DNA of 64,000 nt from CAWIJJ01 sp963836425 (GTDB taxonomy: Bacteria; Acidobacteriota; Terriglobia; Bryobacterales; Bryobacteraceae): positions 1 to 64,000 of the forward strand of contig CAWIJJ010000010.1 of NCBI GenBank assembly GCA_963836425.1. The letters run 5' to 3'. The notes beneath the pieces are model-generated. The model was not told where the DNA came from. It saw nothing but the letters and a program-made list of their open reading frames with translations, and made no database searches. The position numbers and the translations under genes were made by a program. Each line of letters starts with the position of its first letter. The first letter of the stretch is position 1. This document shows, piece by piece, positions 45,420 to 54,188 of this stretch.

Positions 45420-46717
45420 ATGGAAAATAACGGTAACGGGATCTCTCGCAGATCTTTTTTTCTACTGCGGCCGCCGGCGCCACAGCCTTCCAGATCGTGA
45501 AGCCCGAGCTCGTCCGCGGCCAGGGCAATGAGAAGCTCAAGGCCGGCCTGATCGGTTGCGGAGGCCGCGGCACGGCGGCGATCGGCAACATTCTGAACGG
45601 CACCGACAACGTCGAGATCACGGCGCTGGCCGACGTTTTCGAAGATCGCATGGAAGACTGCATCCGCAGAACCAGGGCCCTCGATCCCAGGCTCTCGGGC
45701 CGCTTCAAGGTGGATGCGGAACACCGCTTCGTCGGCTTCGACGCCTACAAGAAGCTGATCCCGACGGTGGACATCGTCATGATCGCCACCTACCCCGCCT
45801 ACCGGCCGATGCACTTCGAAGCCGCCGTCGAAGCCCGCAAGCACGTCTTCTGCGAGAAGCCGTTCGGCACCGACCCGGTCAACGTGCGCCGCTTCATGGC
45901 CGCGGCCAAAAAATCCGAAGAGCTTAAGCTGACGGTGAAGTCGGGCGCCCAGCGCCGGTCGCAGAAGTGGTACCTGGACCAGTATCAGCGCGTGAAGAAC
46001 GGCGACCTCGGCGAGTTGGTGGCCTTCAACGCCAACTGGGTCGGAAGCCCGGTACTGAATTTCCAGTCGGCCGCGCTCGCTGCTCAGTTTCCCAATAAAA
46101 AGCGCGCCCCCGGCATGCCCGACATGGAATACCAGACGCGAAACTGGTACAGCTACGTGTGGATCAGCGGCGACCAGATCGTGGAACAGCACCTCCACAA
46201 CATCGACGTCTGTAACTGGTTCATGGGCACGCACCCCACCGAGGTCATCGCCTCCGGCGGCGCTGCCTGGCGCCCGCGTGAAGAAGAGTACGGCAACATC
46301 TACGACCACCTCTACGCCGACTTCACCTATCCAAACGGCGCCCACATGGCCAGCCACTGCCGCCAGTTCCCCGGCCAGGCAGCCGGCCTGATCAGCGAGC
46401 GCATCGTCGGCACCAGGGGCGTGATCGATTCCGGAATTCCGCGTCCCCGCAACAACGATATCGACCCCTACATCCAGGAGCACACCGACATGATGGCGAG
46501 CATCCTCGGCAAGGGTCCTTACATCAACGAAGCCATGGCCGTGGCCGAAACTACCATGACCTGCATCATGGGACGCGAAGCCGCCTACTCCGGCAAAAAG
46601 GTCACCTGGGACATGATCATGAATTCCAAACTGGACATCCTGCCCAAGTCCTTCGACATGAAAGAGAGCGTCCCCGTGCCGCCGCTCCCGGTCCCCGGCG
46701 TCTATCAGTTCACGTAG
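45420..46717 (+). CDS. Tat-exported Gfo/Idh/MocA oxidoreductase (frameshifted at a T run)
   Basis: AGGTGAGA precedes ATG 45420. The N-terminus is a Tat signal, ISRRSFF, interrupted at a run of seven Ts (45455-45461). With an eighth T the reading continues STAAAGATAFQIVKPELV into the open frame. The mature enzyme has GLIGCGGRGTAAIGN (NAD site), TYPAYRPMHFEAAVEARKH, the catalytic-lysine motif CEKPFGTDP, and WYSYVWISGDQIVEQHLHNI. Full length is about 432 residues. The family acts on oxidised sugars. It is convergent with a Tat-type TIM-barrel gene; the two may act in one exported sugar pathway. Confidence 0.87.
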
Positions 46718-46721
46718 AAAA

Positions 46722-46740
46722 CGGGGGACCCCGGGTCCCC
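46722..46740. terminator. Hairpin between convergent genes
   Basis: GGGGGACCC (46722-46730) and GGGTCCCCC (46732-46740) form a strong GC stem in the 31-bp gap between two converging stops. No long T run on the plus side; AACGTGAACT-type sequence on the other. A bidirectional stop signal is the likeliest role. Confidence 0.55.
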
Positions 46741-46748
46741 CTTCCCTG

Positions 46749-47597
46749 CTAAACCGTACAGAGCTCCACGGCTTCCCGCAAGCTGGTCAGCGGGTCGCGC
46801 GTGGGGCTGAACTCGTGCGCGAAATATCCCTGGAAGCCGAGGTCCGCAATGGCCTTCGCAATCGTCTTCCACTGCAATTCCTGCGTGTCGTCCAGCTCAT
46901 GCCGGCCCGGAACACCGCCCGTGTGGAAATGCGCCAGGTATTGATAATGCGTGCGGATATTCCGGATGATGTCGCCTTCCATGATTTGCATGTGGTAGAT
47001 GTCGTACAGCAACTTCATCCGCGGCGATTCGGTCCCCTTGCACACTTCCACTCCCCAGGCGGTGTGATCGTTCTGGTAGTCCTTGTGGTCCACCTTGCTG
47101 TTCAACAGTTCCATGCAGATGTTGATGCCCAGGTCCTCGGCGGCCTTGGTGACCCGCTTCAGCCCCAGGATGCAGTTGTCGCGCCCCTCGGCGTCGGAAA
47201 TGCCCGCGCGGTTGCCCGAAAACGTGATCACGTTGGGAACCTTAGCGGCCGCCGCCGCCTTCAAATTCTCGAGCATGTCCTTCTCGAGCTTTTCGTGGTT
47301 CTCCTTGCGATTCCAGCCCACCGGAATTGTGCCGGCGCCGGGCGTCATGGCGGGAACCAGCCCGTATTTCTGAATCGTCGGCCACTCCGTCTGGTTCACC
47401 AGGTCCACGCCGCTGAGCCCTATCTCCACAGCGGCCTTGCAGAAGTCGTCGAGCGGAATCCTGCGATAATTTCCCCGGGATGCCGACTGTTTCAACCGCC
47501 CCTTGGGCGCGGCCGAAACCAACTTGGCGGTGGCTGCGCCGAGCGCCAGTCCGGCAGTGGCTTGAAATGCATTTCGCCTGGTCATAGCTTCCGGCAT
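46749..47597 (-). CDS. Exported xylose-isomerase-like TIM-barrel protein (hydroxypyruvate isomerase type)
   Basis: 282 residues, or 278 from the second Met. A Tat-like signal (TRRNAFQATAGLALGAATA) precedes the barrel: DDFCKAAVEIGLSGVDLVN, VITFSGNRAG, ICMELLNSKVDHKDY (metal Glu), LLYDIYHMQIMEGD and GYFAHEFSPTRDP (metal Glu). Such proteins isomerise or epimerise sugars. Adjacent to the Gfo/Idh/MocA gene, with which homologues often pair. Confidence 0.86.
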   Translation of the reverse strand: MPEAMTRRNAFQATAGLALGAATAKLVSAAPKGRLKQSASRGNYRRIPLDDFCKAAVEIGLSGVDLVNQTEWPTIQKYGLVPAMTPGAGTIPVGWNRKENHEKLEKDMLENLKAAAAAKVPNVITFSGNRAGISDAEGRDNCILGLKRVTKAAEDLGINICMELLNSKVDHKDYQNDHTAWGVEVCKGTESPRMKLLYDIYHMQIMEGDIIRNIRTHYQYLAHFHTGGVPGRHELDDTQELQWKTIAKAIADLGFQGYFAHEFSPTRDPLTSLREAVELCTV

Positions 47598-47668
47598 CGT
47601 ATCCTATCGTGCGTCCGCGCGCAAATTTTTGCGAACCGGCGGCCTTGTAGCGCCGTTAAGGTAAGTAT

Positions 47669-50143
47669 ATGGGAACTCTCCGCGCCGACCTGCGCTTTGC
47701 CCTGCGAATGATGCGAGGCAACCCCGGCTTCACGGCCGTCGCCATTGCCGCCCTTGCGCTCGGCATCGGCGCCAGCACCGCCATCTTCACTGTGGTGAAC
47801 GCGGTCCTGCTCGCGCCCCTCCCCTATCCGCAGGCCGACCGCATCATGCAACTCGGCCGTCAGTTCGGGTCGCCCGATAATTTCACCTGGTCCAATTCCA
47901 TCCCCAAGTACATGTTCTGGCGCAACAACCGCTCCTTCCAGGACCTCGCCATCTACGCCATGGCGGGCCAGGGCATGAACCTCGGATCCGGCGACCGCCC
48001 CATTCAGGTCAAGGCGCTGAGCGCTTCAGAGGGTTACTTCCGCGTCTTCGGCGTCAACCCGGTGCTCGGCCGCGGCTTCACTCCCGAAGAGGATGTGCCG
48101 AACGGGCCCAAAGTGGCGGTCATCGGCTACAACCTGTGGCAGAACTACCTGGGAGCCGATGCGGCAATCGTCGGCAAGCCCATCCTGCTGAACGGCGAGC
48201 CCTTTACGGTTCTGGGAGTGCTTCCGAAAGGCTTTCAGCCGGACCCGCCCGCCGACCTGGTTCTGACCCAGCAGGCCGACCCCAACAGCACCAACCAGGG
48301 CCACTACCTGCGCGTCGCCGGACGCCTCAAGCCGGGCGTCTCGGTCACCGCCGCCCAGGCCGAAATGAAGATCGTGGGCCAGCGCTTCGCGGCCGCCTTC
48401 CCCAAGTGGATCGGCAACAACGAGACCGTCTCGGTCGTTCCCCTGCGCGATGCCACCGTGCGAGACGTGAGCCGGTCGCTCCTCATCCTGGTGGGCGCCG
48501 TCGGGTTCGTCCTGCTCATCGCCTGCGCCAATGTGGCCAACCTGCTGCTGGCGCGTGCCGCCGGGAGGGCCCGCGAACTCGCGGTTCGCACCGCCATCGG
48601 CGCGGCCCGCTGGCGGGTGGTGCGGCAGTTGCTCACCGAGAGCGTCCTGCTCGCCGGCGCCGGCGGCCTGCTGGGCTTCCTCCTCGGCGCGTGGGGAGTT
48701 CGCGGCCTGCTGCTGCTGGCTCCTGGAAACATACCAAGGCTCACTGACCCCGACGGCAACAATGCCGTCCTCCCCCTGCTCGACTGGCGCGTGGCTGCCT
48801 TCAGCCTCGCCGTAGCCCTGCTCACCGGAATCCTGTTCGGGCTCTACCCGGCGCTCCGCACCTCCAACCCCGACCTCGCGTCCATGCTCAAAGAAGGCGG
48901 CGGCCGCTCCGGCAGCAGCCGCAAACATAACCGCGCCCGCTCCGTCCTGGTGGTCTCCGAGATCGCCCTGGCCCTGGTGCTGCTCGTCGGCGCTACCCTT
49001 CTCATCCGCACCTTCGTGGGACTCCGCTCGGTCAAACCCGGCTTCGATTCGTCCAACCTCCTCACCCTCGAAACGGCCCTCGCCGGCAAGAACTACGCGA
49101 GCACCGCCCGCACCGACCAGTTCGTCACCCAGGCCCTGCGCCGCCTCGAAAGCCTGCCCGGAGTCGAAGCCGCCGCCACCGCCATCCGCCTGCCCGTAAC
49201 CGGCGGCGTGGATCTGCCTTTCACCATTGCCGCCAAGCCCCCGCAGAAGGGCCAGTACAACGGCGACGAGCAGTGGCGCTCGGTCTCCCCGCACTACTTT
49301 CAGACGTTTCGCATTCCGGTGCTGCGCGGCCGCGCCTTCCGCGAAACCGACTCCGGCAACTCCGCGCGCGTCGTCATGATCAACCAGGCCATGGCGAAAA
49401 AGTTTTGGAAGGACGAAGACCCCATCGGGCAGGTGATCGTGATCGGCAAAGGACTCGGGCCGCAGTTTGACGACCCGCCGCGCGAAATCGTCGGCATCGC
49501 CGGCAACACCCGCGAGGTCGGACTCGACGAAGGCGAAGTCGGCGTCATGTACATCCCCGAAGGACAGGTGCCCGAGGGCATGACGGCGCTCGCCAATTCC
49601 GCCCTGCCCCTCGCCTGGGCGATCCGCACCGCCGCCGATCCGATGAACCTCCGCGCCGCCGTCGAGCGGGAAATCCGCGCCGTCGATAACACCATCCCCA
49701 TCGCTCACATGCAAACTATGGACGACGTGGTCAGCGCCTCGGTGGCGCGTCAGAACTTCAACATGATGCTGCTCGGCGTCTTCGCCGGCATCGCCCTCCT
49801 GCTCGCCGCCATCGGTGTCTACGGCCTGATGGCCTATTCGGTGGAACAGCGCACGCAGGAGATCGGCATCCGCATGGCGCTCGGCGCCGGACGCGGAGAC
49901 ATGCTGCGAATGGTGCTGCTGCAAGGGATGAAACTGGCCGCGGCCGGACTCGTGCTGGGCCTCGGCATCGCCTACGGTGTCACCGTGCTGCTGGAGCGCC
50001 TGCTATTCGGAGTCAAGCCGAGGGATCCGGCGACGTTTGCGTTAGTCGCCGGAGTCCTCGCCGCCGTGGCCCTGTTGGCCACCTTGCTGCCGGCCCGCCA
50101 CGCCGCCACCATCCCGCCATCGGAAGCGCTGCGGTATACGTAA
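47669..50143 (+). CDS. ADOP-type ABC transporter permease (MacB/FtsX)
   Basis: 824 residues. The layout is two FtsX-type units: RFALRMMRGNPGFTAVAIAA starts a membrane helix with ALGIGASTAIFTVVNAVLL, a periplasmic MacB domain follows, then three helices with ACANVANLLLARAAGRARE and AVRTAIGAARWRVVRQLL. A second periplasmic domain and three more helices follow, with GIRMALGAGRGDMLRMVLLQ and the end RHAATIPPSEALRYT. These duplicated orphan permeases are abundant in acidobacteria and have no adjacent ATPase, as here. Substrate unknown. Confidence 0.92.
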   Translation: MGTLRADLRFALRMMRGNPGFTAVAIAALALGIGASTAIFTVVNAVLLAPLPYPQADRIMQLGRQFGSPDNFTWSNSIPKYMFWRNNRSFQDLAIYAMAGQGMNLGSGDRPIQVKALSASEGYFRVFGVNPVLGRGFTPEEDVPNGPKVAVIGYNLWQNYLGADAAIVGKPILLNGEPFTVLGVLPKGFQPDPPADLVLTQQADPNSTNQGHYLRVAGRLKPGVSVTAAQAEMKIVGQRFAAAFPKWIGNNETVSVVPLRDATVRDVSRSLLILVGAVGFVLLIACANVANLLLARAAGRARELAVRTAIGAARWRVVRQLLTESVLLAGAGGLLGFLLGAWGVRGLLLLAPGNIPRLTDPDGNNAVLPLLDWRVAAFSLAVALLTGILFGLYPALRTSNPDLASMLKEGGGRSGSSRKHNRARSVLVVSEIALALVLLVGATLLIRTFVGLRSVKPGFDSSNLLTLETALAGKNYASTARTDQFVTQALRRLESLPGVEAAATAIRLPVTGGVDLPFTIAAKPPQKGQYNGDEQWRSVSPHYFQTFRIPVLRGRAFRETDSGNSARVVMINQAMAKKFWKDEDPIGQVIVIGKGLGPQFDDPPREIVGIAGNTREVGLDEGEVGVMYIPEGQVPEGMTALANSALPLAWAIRTAADPMNLRAAVEREIRAVDNTIPIAHMQTMDDVVSASVARQNFNMMLLGVFAGIALLLAAIGVYGLMAYSVEQRTQEIGIRMALGAGRGDMLRMVLLQGMKLAAAGLVLGLGIAYGVTVLLERLLFGVKPRDPATFALVAGVLAAVALLATLLPARHAATIPPSEALRYT

Positions 50144-50212
50144 GCGAAACGCCTCGTCGGAGGAATCTGTGGGTGCCGGAGGCCCGAGTCGCAGCGCGCG
50201 GTAGAATTGGGC

Positions 50213-50428
50213 ATGCACAACGAGTTCACCGCGATTGTCGAGAGGGATGGCCCTTGGTACATTGCGTACTGCGCCGAAGTGCCAGGGGCGAACGGTCAAG
50301 GCAAGTCGCGCGAAGAGTGCCTGGCGAATCTCCGCGAAGCGATCGCCCTTATTCTGGAGCATAGGCGAGAGGAATCGTTGCGCTCGATGCCACCGGACGC
50401 CGGGCAGGAACTTGTCATTGTCGGATGA
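50213..50428 (+). CDS. hicB: HicB-family antitoxin
   Basis: 71 residues from ATG 50213. The HicB fold shows FTAIVERDGPWYIAYCAEVP, GANGQGKSREECLANLREAI and LILEHRRE. No C-terminal DNA-binding domain is present, the short form. Stop overlaps the next ATG (50425-50428). Confidence 0.88.
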   Translation: MHNEFTAIVERDGPWYIAYCAEVPGANGQGKSREECLANLREAIALILEHRREESLRSMPPDAGQELVIVG

Positions 50429-50616
50429 AGCGCGAAGCGCTCCTCCGACACCTGCGGCGTCACGGCTGTGTTGTGCGTAGAGAGGGCAAAGAGCATAGTC
50501 TCTGGGAGAATCCCCAGACGGGACACACCGAGGCCGTTCCTCGCCACTCCGAAATTGCGAATGTCCTGGCTAAGAGAATCTGCCGCAAGCTGTCCGTGCC
50601 CGACCCCTCGGGATAG
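50425..50616 (+). CDS. hicA: HicA-family mRNA interferase toxin
   Basis: 63 residues. KREALLRHLRRHGCVVRREG leads to the catalytic His in KEHSLWENP, then AVPRHSEIANVLAKRICRKL. The dsRBD-like fold cleaves mRNA independently of ribosomes. Coupled downstream of hicB, the reversed order that also occurs in many genomes. Confidence 0.88.
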   Translation: MKREALLRHLRRHGCVVRREGKEHSLWENPQTGHTEAVPRHSEIANVLAKRICRKLSVPDPSG

Positions 50617-50691
50617 GTCACAGTTCGGGTTGGGCGTGATACGCCCAAGTGTTCCGTCACTGCACCGTTTCCGGAGACTTTTGTGCCGATT

Positions 50692-53169
50692 TTATGGCTT
50701 TCCGACTGGACCCAGGTATTTGTCCAACCACTCGAGCGTCTCGCGCATCATGCCTTGCATCGGCGGGATGTGACCGCCTTCGAACAGCGCCAACCGCTTG
50801 TCAGACGGCGGTGTGCCCAGCAGTTCGAACAACGGCCGTTGGCTGACATCAGGCGGCCGTACGAAGTCGTCGCGGCCTCCTACCATCAAGATGGGAATGT
50901 GGACACGGGGGGCAAAGTTCAGTTGCTCGAGTTCTCCGTCCCAGGGCTTCGAAAGCAGCCCGCCACAAATCAGCACACCCGTCTTGAATCGTGGCTCCAG
51001 CGCTAGGGCCATCACGCCGATCCATGCGCCCAGACTGTATCCCTTATAGGCTATGCGGTGCTTGTCGATCTCGCTCCGGCTCTCGAGAAAAGTTACTGAC
51101 TGGAAGATATCCTTAACGAACTGTACATTCGTCTCACGAGCGACATTGGGCCCGTGTTCGGCGGGTCGTCTTTCGTACGTCCCTTTGTAGACGGGATACA
51201 ACACGGCCCTACCCGTTCGGATTAAGTAAGCGAACTCTTCGCGCGGCAACGCTCCTTCGCTGGAGGGAAGAAAAGACGCATATCCACCCGGCGCCCACAT
51301 CACCGCCTGGAACGGCGGGTTTGCGTGCTTCGGCAGATAGAGATAGGCGGCCATGCGTTCGCCATAGACAGTGCGGTACGTGACTTTCTCTTTTATCCAA
51401 TATTCGTATTTGTCGTCGCGATATTCGGTCTTCCCTTCGAGAGGCGTTTTGTCATAAGCGTACATCCGGCGGTAGATCTCAAACGTTTTGTCGTCCACAG
51501 GCGAGCGCCCGGCGTGGTAGGGTTCGGAATGAGGTATCGGTGCAAGCGTCTGCGCCGGCGGAGGATGGACGTATTGGGCACAGCGGAAGCCGATGTGTGA
51601 ATCCCGAACGAATGGATTCTGCGCATCGGGGTCGTGAAACATATAGCTCGGCTCGTTCCAACTTCCGCCGAGGACGTACCGCCGTTCGCCGGCTGCATTC
51701 CACGCCCACTCCTTAACATTCCCTGCCATGTCGTACGCCCCGAATGGCGAGATTCCGGAGTTGAGCCCCACAGGCGCAGGACCGGCTCCGGCAAAATTAC
51801 TGTGGAGCAGTATAGTGGTGAAAAGACCGAACCCGGCTGCGCGCCGCCAATGCGGAACGGTAGGAAGCGCCTTGCCGACGGATTCACAGTAGGCCGCAGC
51901 CTCGAACCAGCTTACACCAGAGACCGGAAACTCCCCCTGCCCGTTCGGGTACGCGCCCAACTGCCACGACGCCGGAGCGGTCCTGCCGGTGGCATCGAGG
52001 AAGTTGGCCATCGCTTGATTGAAGCTGAGCTCACTCTGATTCTGGCGGAAAGGTTGACGCCAGTATTTGGCGTCCCGATAACCGCCGGCGTCAATAAACT
52101 CCTTGAATTTCGCATTGCTCACTTCGAACCGGTCGAGGAAAAAATCCGGCTGGGACACCAGTTCGGCTCCGTCCCACCTGGCCTGAGCGGGAACGAACAC
52201 CATGCCCGCAGGCTTCGAAACAAGAAGAAGATTGGCGCCGCCCAAGGCTGGGCTCATCGCCGCCAGTTCAAGAGGTGGCAGGCCCGGCCGTTCCACCCGG
52301 AAATGCAGGAACGCAATAGGAACTTGAGCATTCTTGATCGGCGTCACACCGATTTCCCGCCAGGGTGCGCGGACATCGCCGTAGTCGCGGTACGAGATCC
52401 GAGCGCCCGGTGGTGTGGTGGTGAGGTTGAGTGGCGCCCGTATCTCCTGAGAAAGCTGTTGAAGGTCCTGGTCCTCCGGAGCGTTCTTGAGGGCGGCGAC
52501 CGTGAGGTCGTACGCCGCGACTCGCCGATCATTCGCGATCAGAGTTCGAATCCTCGGGAGAGAATCGGTTCGAACGTGGCGAGCACGGGTATACCGTAAA
52601 TAAGACCACGCCGACAGCGCGACGGCTGCCACGACGAAAACGGCGCCGGCAAGACCGGCGGCAACGAACCATCGAGACTTGGGTGAGGGTTTAACTCCCC
52701 GTTCAGGGGCCTCGCCAATCTGACGCCTGCCTTCGCCGTTCGCAGCAACTGGCAGCGGGTCCAAACCGGCCGCTGTCGACGTATCGGATTGCGCAATGCG
52801 GAGATCGGATCGGATCGGCGCAATAAACCGATATCCCTGGCCGGGAACCGTTTCGATGTAACGAGCGTCGGCTGCTGAGTCGCCCAGGGTCTTTCGGACT
52901 ACGTTGACCGCCGTGTTGAGACGCTGTTCGAAGTCGCCGAAGGCAACACCCTTCCAGAGCAAGGTCTGCAACTCCCCGCGGCTGACGACCTCGCCGGGGC
53001 GTTCGACCAGGTGCTGGAGGATCGTCAGCGGCATGCCCGGGAGCCGGATAGGCGTGTCGTGCTTGCTGAGCTTTCCCCGAGACTTGTCGAAGCGGAACGG
53101 GCCGAACTCAATCAGCGCGCCTGCCTGAGGCTGGCTATTCACTTCGCAAAGCACTCCTGATGCGCCCAT
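50692..53169 (-). CDS. Winged-helix (CadC-type) + FGE-sulfatase-like + alpha/beta hydrolase fusion
   Basis: 825 residues; a GTG at 53142 after AGGAG is an alternative start. Residues about 20-115 form an OmpR/CadC-type DNA-binding domain (FGPFRFDKSRGKLSK, GEVVSRGELQTLLW, RYIETVPGQGYRFIAP). One membrane helix follows near 168-190 (WFVAAGLAGAVFVVAAVAL). Residues about 315-560 are a formylglycine-generating-enzyme-like domain (GMVFVPAQARWDGAEL, RFEVSNAKFKEFIDAGG, YDMAGNVKEWAWN, VLGGSWNEPSYMF, GFRCAQ). The last 230 residues are a hydrolase with GYSLGAWIGV (nucleophile), VGGRDDFVRP and EGGHIPP. The cytoplasmic DNA-binding part and periplasmic enzymatic part suggest a one-component membrane sensor. 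Known relatives carry a Ser/Thr kinase instead of the winged helix. Confidence 0.85.
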   Translation of the reverse strand: MGASGVLCEVNSQPQAGALIEFGPFRFDKSRGKLSKHDTPIRLPGMPLTILQHLVERPGEVVSRGELQTLLWKGVAFGDFEQRLNTAVNVVRKTLGDSAADARYIETVPGQGYRFIAPIRSDLRIAQSDTSTAAGLDPLPVAANGEGRRQIGEAPERGVKPSPKSRWFVAAGLAGAVFVVAAVALSAWSYLRYTRARHVRTDSLPRIRTLIANDRRVAAYDLTVAALKNAPEDQDLQQLSQEIRAPLNLTTTPPGARISYRDYGDVRAPWREIGVTPIKNAQVPIAFLHFRVERPGLPPLELAAMSPALGGANLLLVSKPAGMVFVPAQARWDGAELVSQPDFFLDRFEVSNAKFKEFIDAGGYRDAKYWRQPFRQNQSELSFNQAMANFLDATGRTAPASWQLGAYPNGQGEFPVSGVSWFEAAAYCESVGKALPTVPHWRRAAGFGLFTTILLHSNFAGAGPAPVGLNSGISPFGAYDMAGNVKEWAWNAAGERRYVLGGSWNEPSYMFHDPDAQNPFVRDSHIGFRCAQYVHPPPAQTLAPIPHSEPYHAGRSPVDDKTFEIYRRMYAYDKTPLEGKTEYRDDKYEYWIKEKVTYRTVYGERMAAYLYLPKHANPPFQAVMWAPGGYASFLPSSEGALPREEFAYLIRTGRAVLYPVYKGTYERRPAEHGPNVARETNVQFVKDIFQSVTFLESRSEIDKHRIAYKGYSLGAWIGVMALALEPRFKTGVLICGGLLSKPWDGELEQLNFAPRVHIPILMVGGRDDFVRPPDVSQRPLFELLGTPPSDKRLALFEGGHIPPMQGMMRETLEWLDKYLGPVGKP

Positions 53170-53319
53170 CCAATATACCGTGAATCAGCAGGTTACGGCC
53201 TGAGATGATTCTGCTGAGACGAAATGATTAGGCCATCGCGGCTGCTTGCGCTAGAGTGCGGCTGTCCCCCCCCATTAAATCAATCGCAGAGGGGGCCAAT
53301 CCAAAAAGGAGATCTTTTC

Positions 53320-53814
53320 ATGACATCGCGAATTTCGTTGTATCGGCCGGCGCTTGCGGGACTCTTGGTACTCATATCGGCATCCGCCGTCGCAGCCCAA
53401 GTCAACGTTACAGGCGTCCTTGCCGGTCACGCCATCGCTACAGACCAGGCCGGAATCTTGCACGCCTCAGGAAGCGGATCCGGTACTGCTTCACACATCG
53501 GGCGATTCCGCTACCTCATTCAGGCAACTGTAAACTCGGCGGGCGGTAGCGAAGGAGTGTTCCTGCTCGTCTTCTCCAATGGGGACGTGATCTATGGCTC
53601 ACTTGTGGGGCGGGGCCCTGCACCTCCGCCTCCGCCTCCGGAACCGGTTCGCATCACTGAACAGTTAACCATCACGGGCGGAACCGGACGCTTTCAAGGC
53701 GCGAGCGGGACTATCACTCTTAATCGCGTTGTCGACTTGAGCACTCTGCCTGCCTACGACTCGCACTCAGGCACTTTGACAGGCACGATCAGCACTTCGC
53801 GTTCGAGCAGGTAA
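53320..53814 (+). CDS. Small secreted protein, unknown function
   Basis: 164 residues from ATG 53320 after AAAAGGAGA. Signal peptide (ALAGLLVLISASAVAAQ), then a beta-rich, Gly/Thr-rich chain with a hexaproline near the middle and TITGGTGRFQGASGTITLN, a pattern of allene-oxide-cyclase-like or lipid-binding barrels. Divergent from the regulator fusion. Confidence 0.72.
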   Translation: MTSRISLYRPALAGLLVLISASAVAAQVNVTGVLAGHAIATDQAGILHASGSGSGTASHIGRFRYLIQATVNSAGGSEGVFLLVFSNGDVIYGSLVGRGPAPPPPPPEPVRITEQLTITGGTGRFQGASGTITLNRVVDLSTLPAYDSHSGTLTGTISTSRSSR

Positions 53815-53832
53815 AGTGTCCGAACGAATGGG

Positions 53833-53858
53833 GAGCCGCCTGTTTTTGCAGGCGGCTC
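53833..53858 (+). terminator. Strong hairpin after the secreted-protein gene
   Basis: GAGCCGCCTG (53833-53842) and CAGGCGGCTC (53849-53858) with a six-base T-rich loop, 18 bases after the stop. Only short T sequence follows, so termination efficiency is uncertain. Confidence 0.6.
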
Positions 53859-54188
53859 CTCATGCTGAGTGTCAGGGCAAGTGGAAGTCCGGCCCGGCAT
53901 TCCGCTTGCCGGGGCTTTTCGCGATTTATACCCCTCCATCCGGCCGTGTAGTCGCCGTCTCGGACTTTGGTACCGCCGATCATCCAAATCCGGCGCGGCG
54001 CCCCTGACGCTTACCGTCACGGCAGCTCCGCGCGTTGGTCCCCGCGCCGCTTCTCGGAACCTCTCGATGAATCCCGGTCGAACCCCACGAGAGTGCCGCA
54101 GCTTGCCACCCGACCCGCTTCAGCGCCGGCAAGAAGAACAGTGAAGCGGCCGTATCCCGCGCAAGGACTCGGCCGCTATCTGCTCACG
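53859..54188. other. 330-bp gap between convergent genes
   Basis: No gene on either strand. A second imperfect GC-rich repeat (GGCCCGGCATTCCGCTTGCCGGGGC, near 53894) could end transcription from the minus-strand gene. Otherwise nothing specific. Confidence 0.35.

Noticed and set aside
48026..49924. 632-codon minus-strand frame opposite the ADOP permease
   Set aside because: Antisense shadow, Gly/Ala/Glu-rich and without family motifs.
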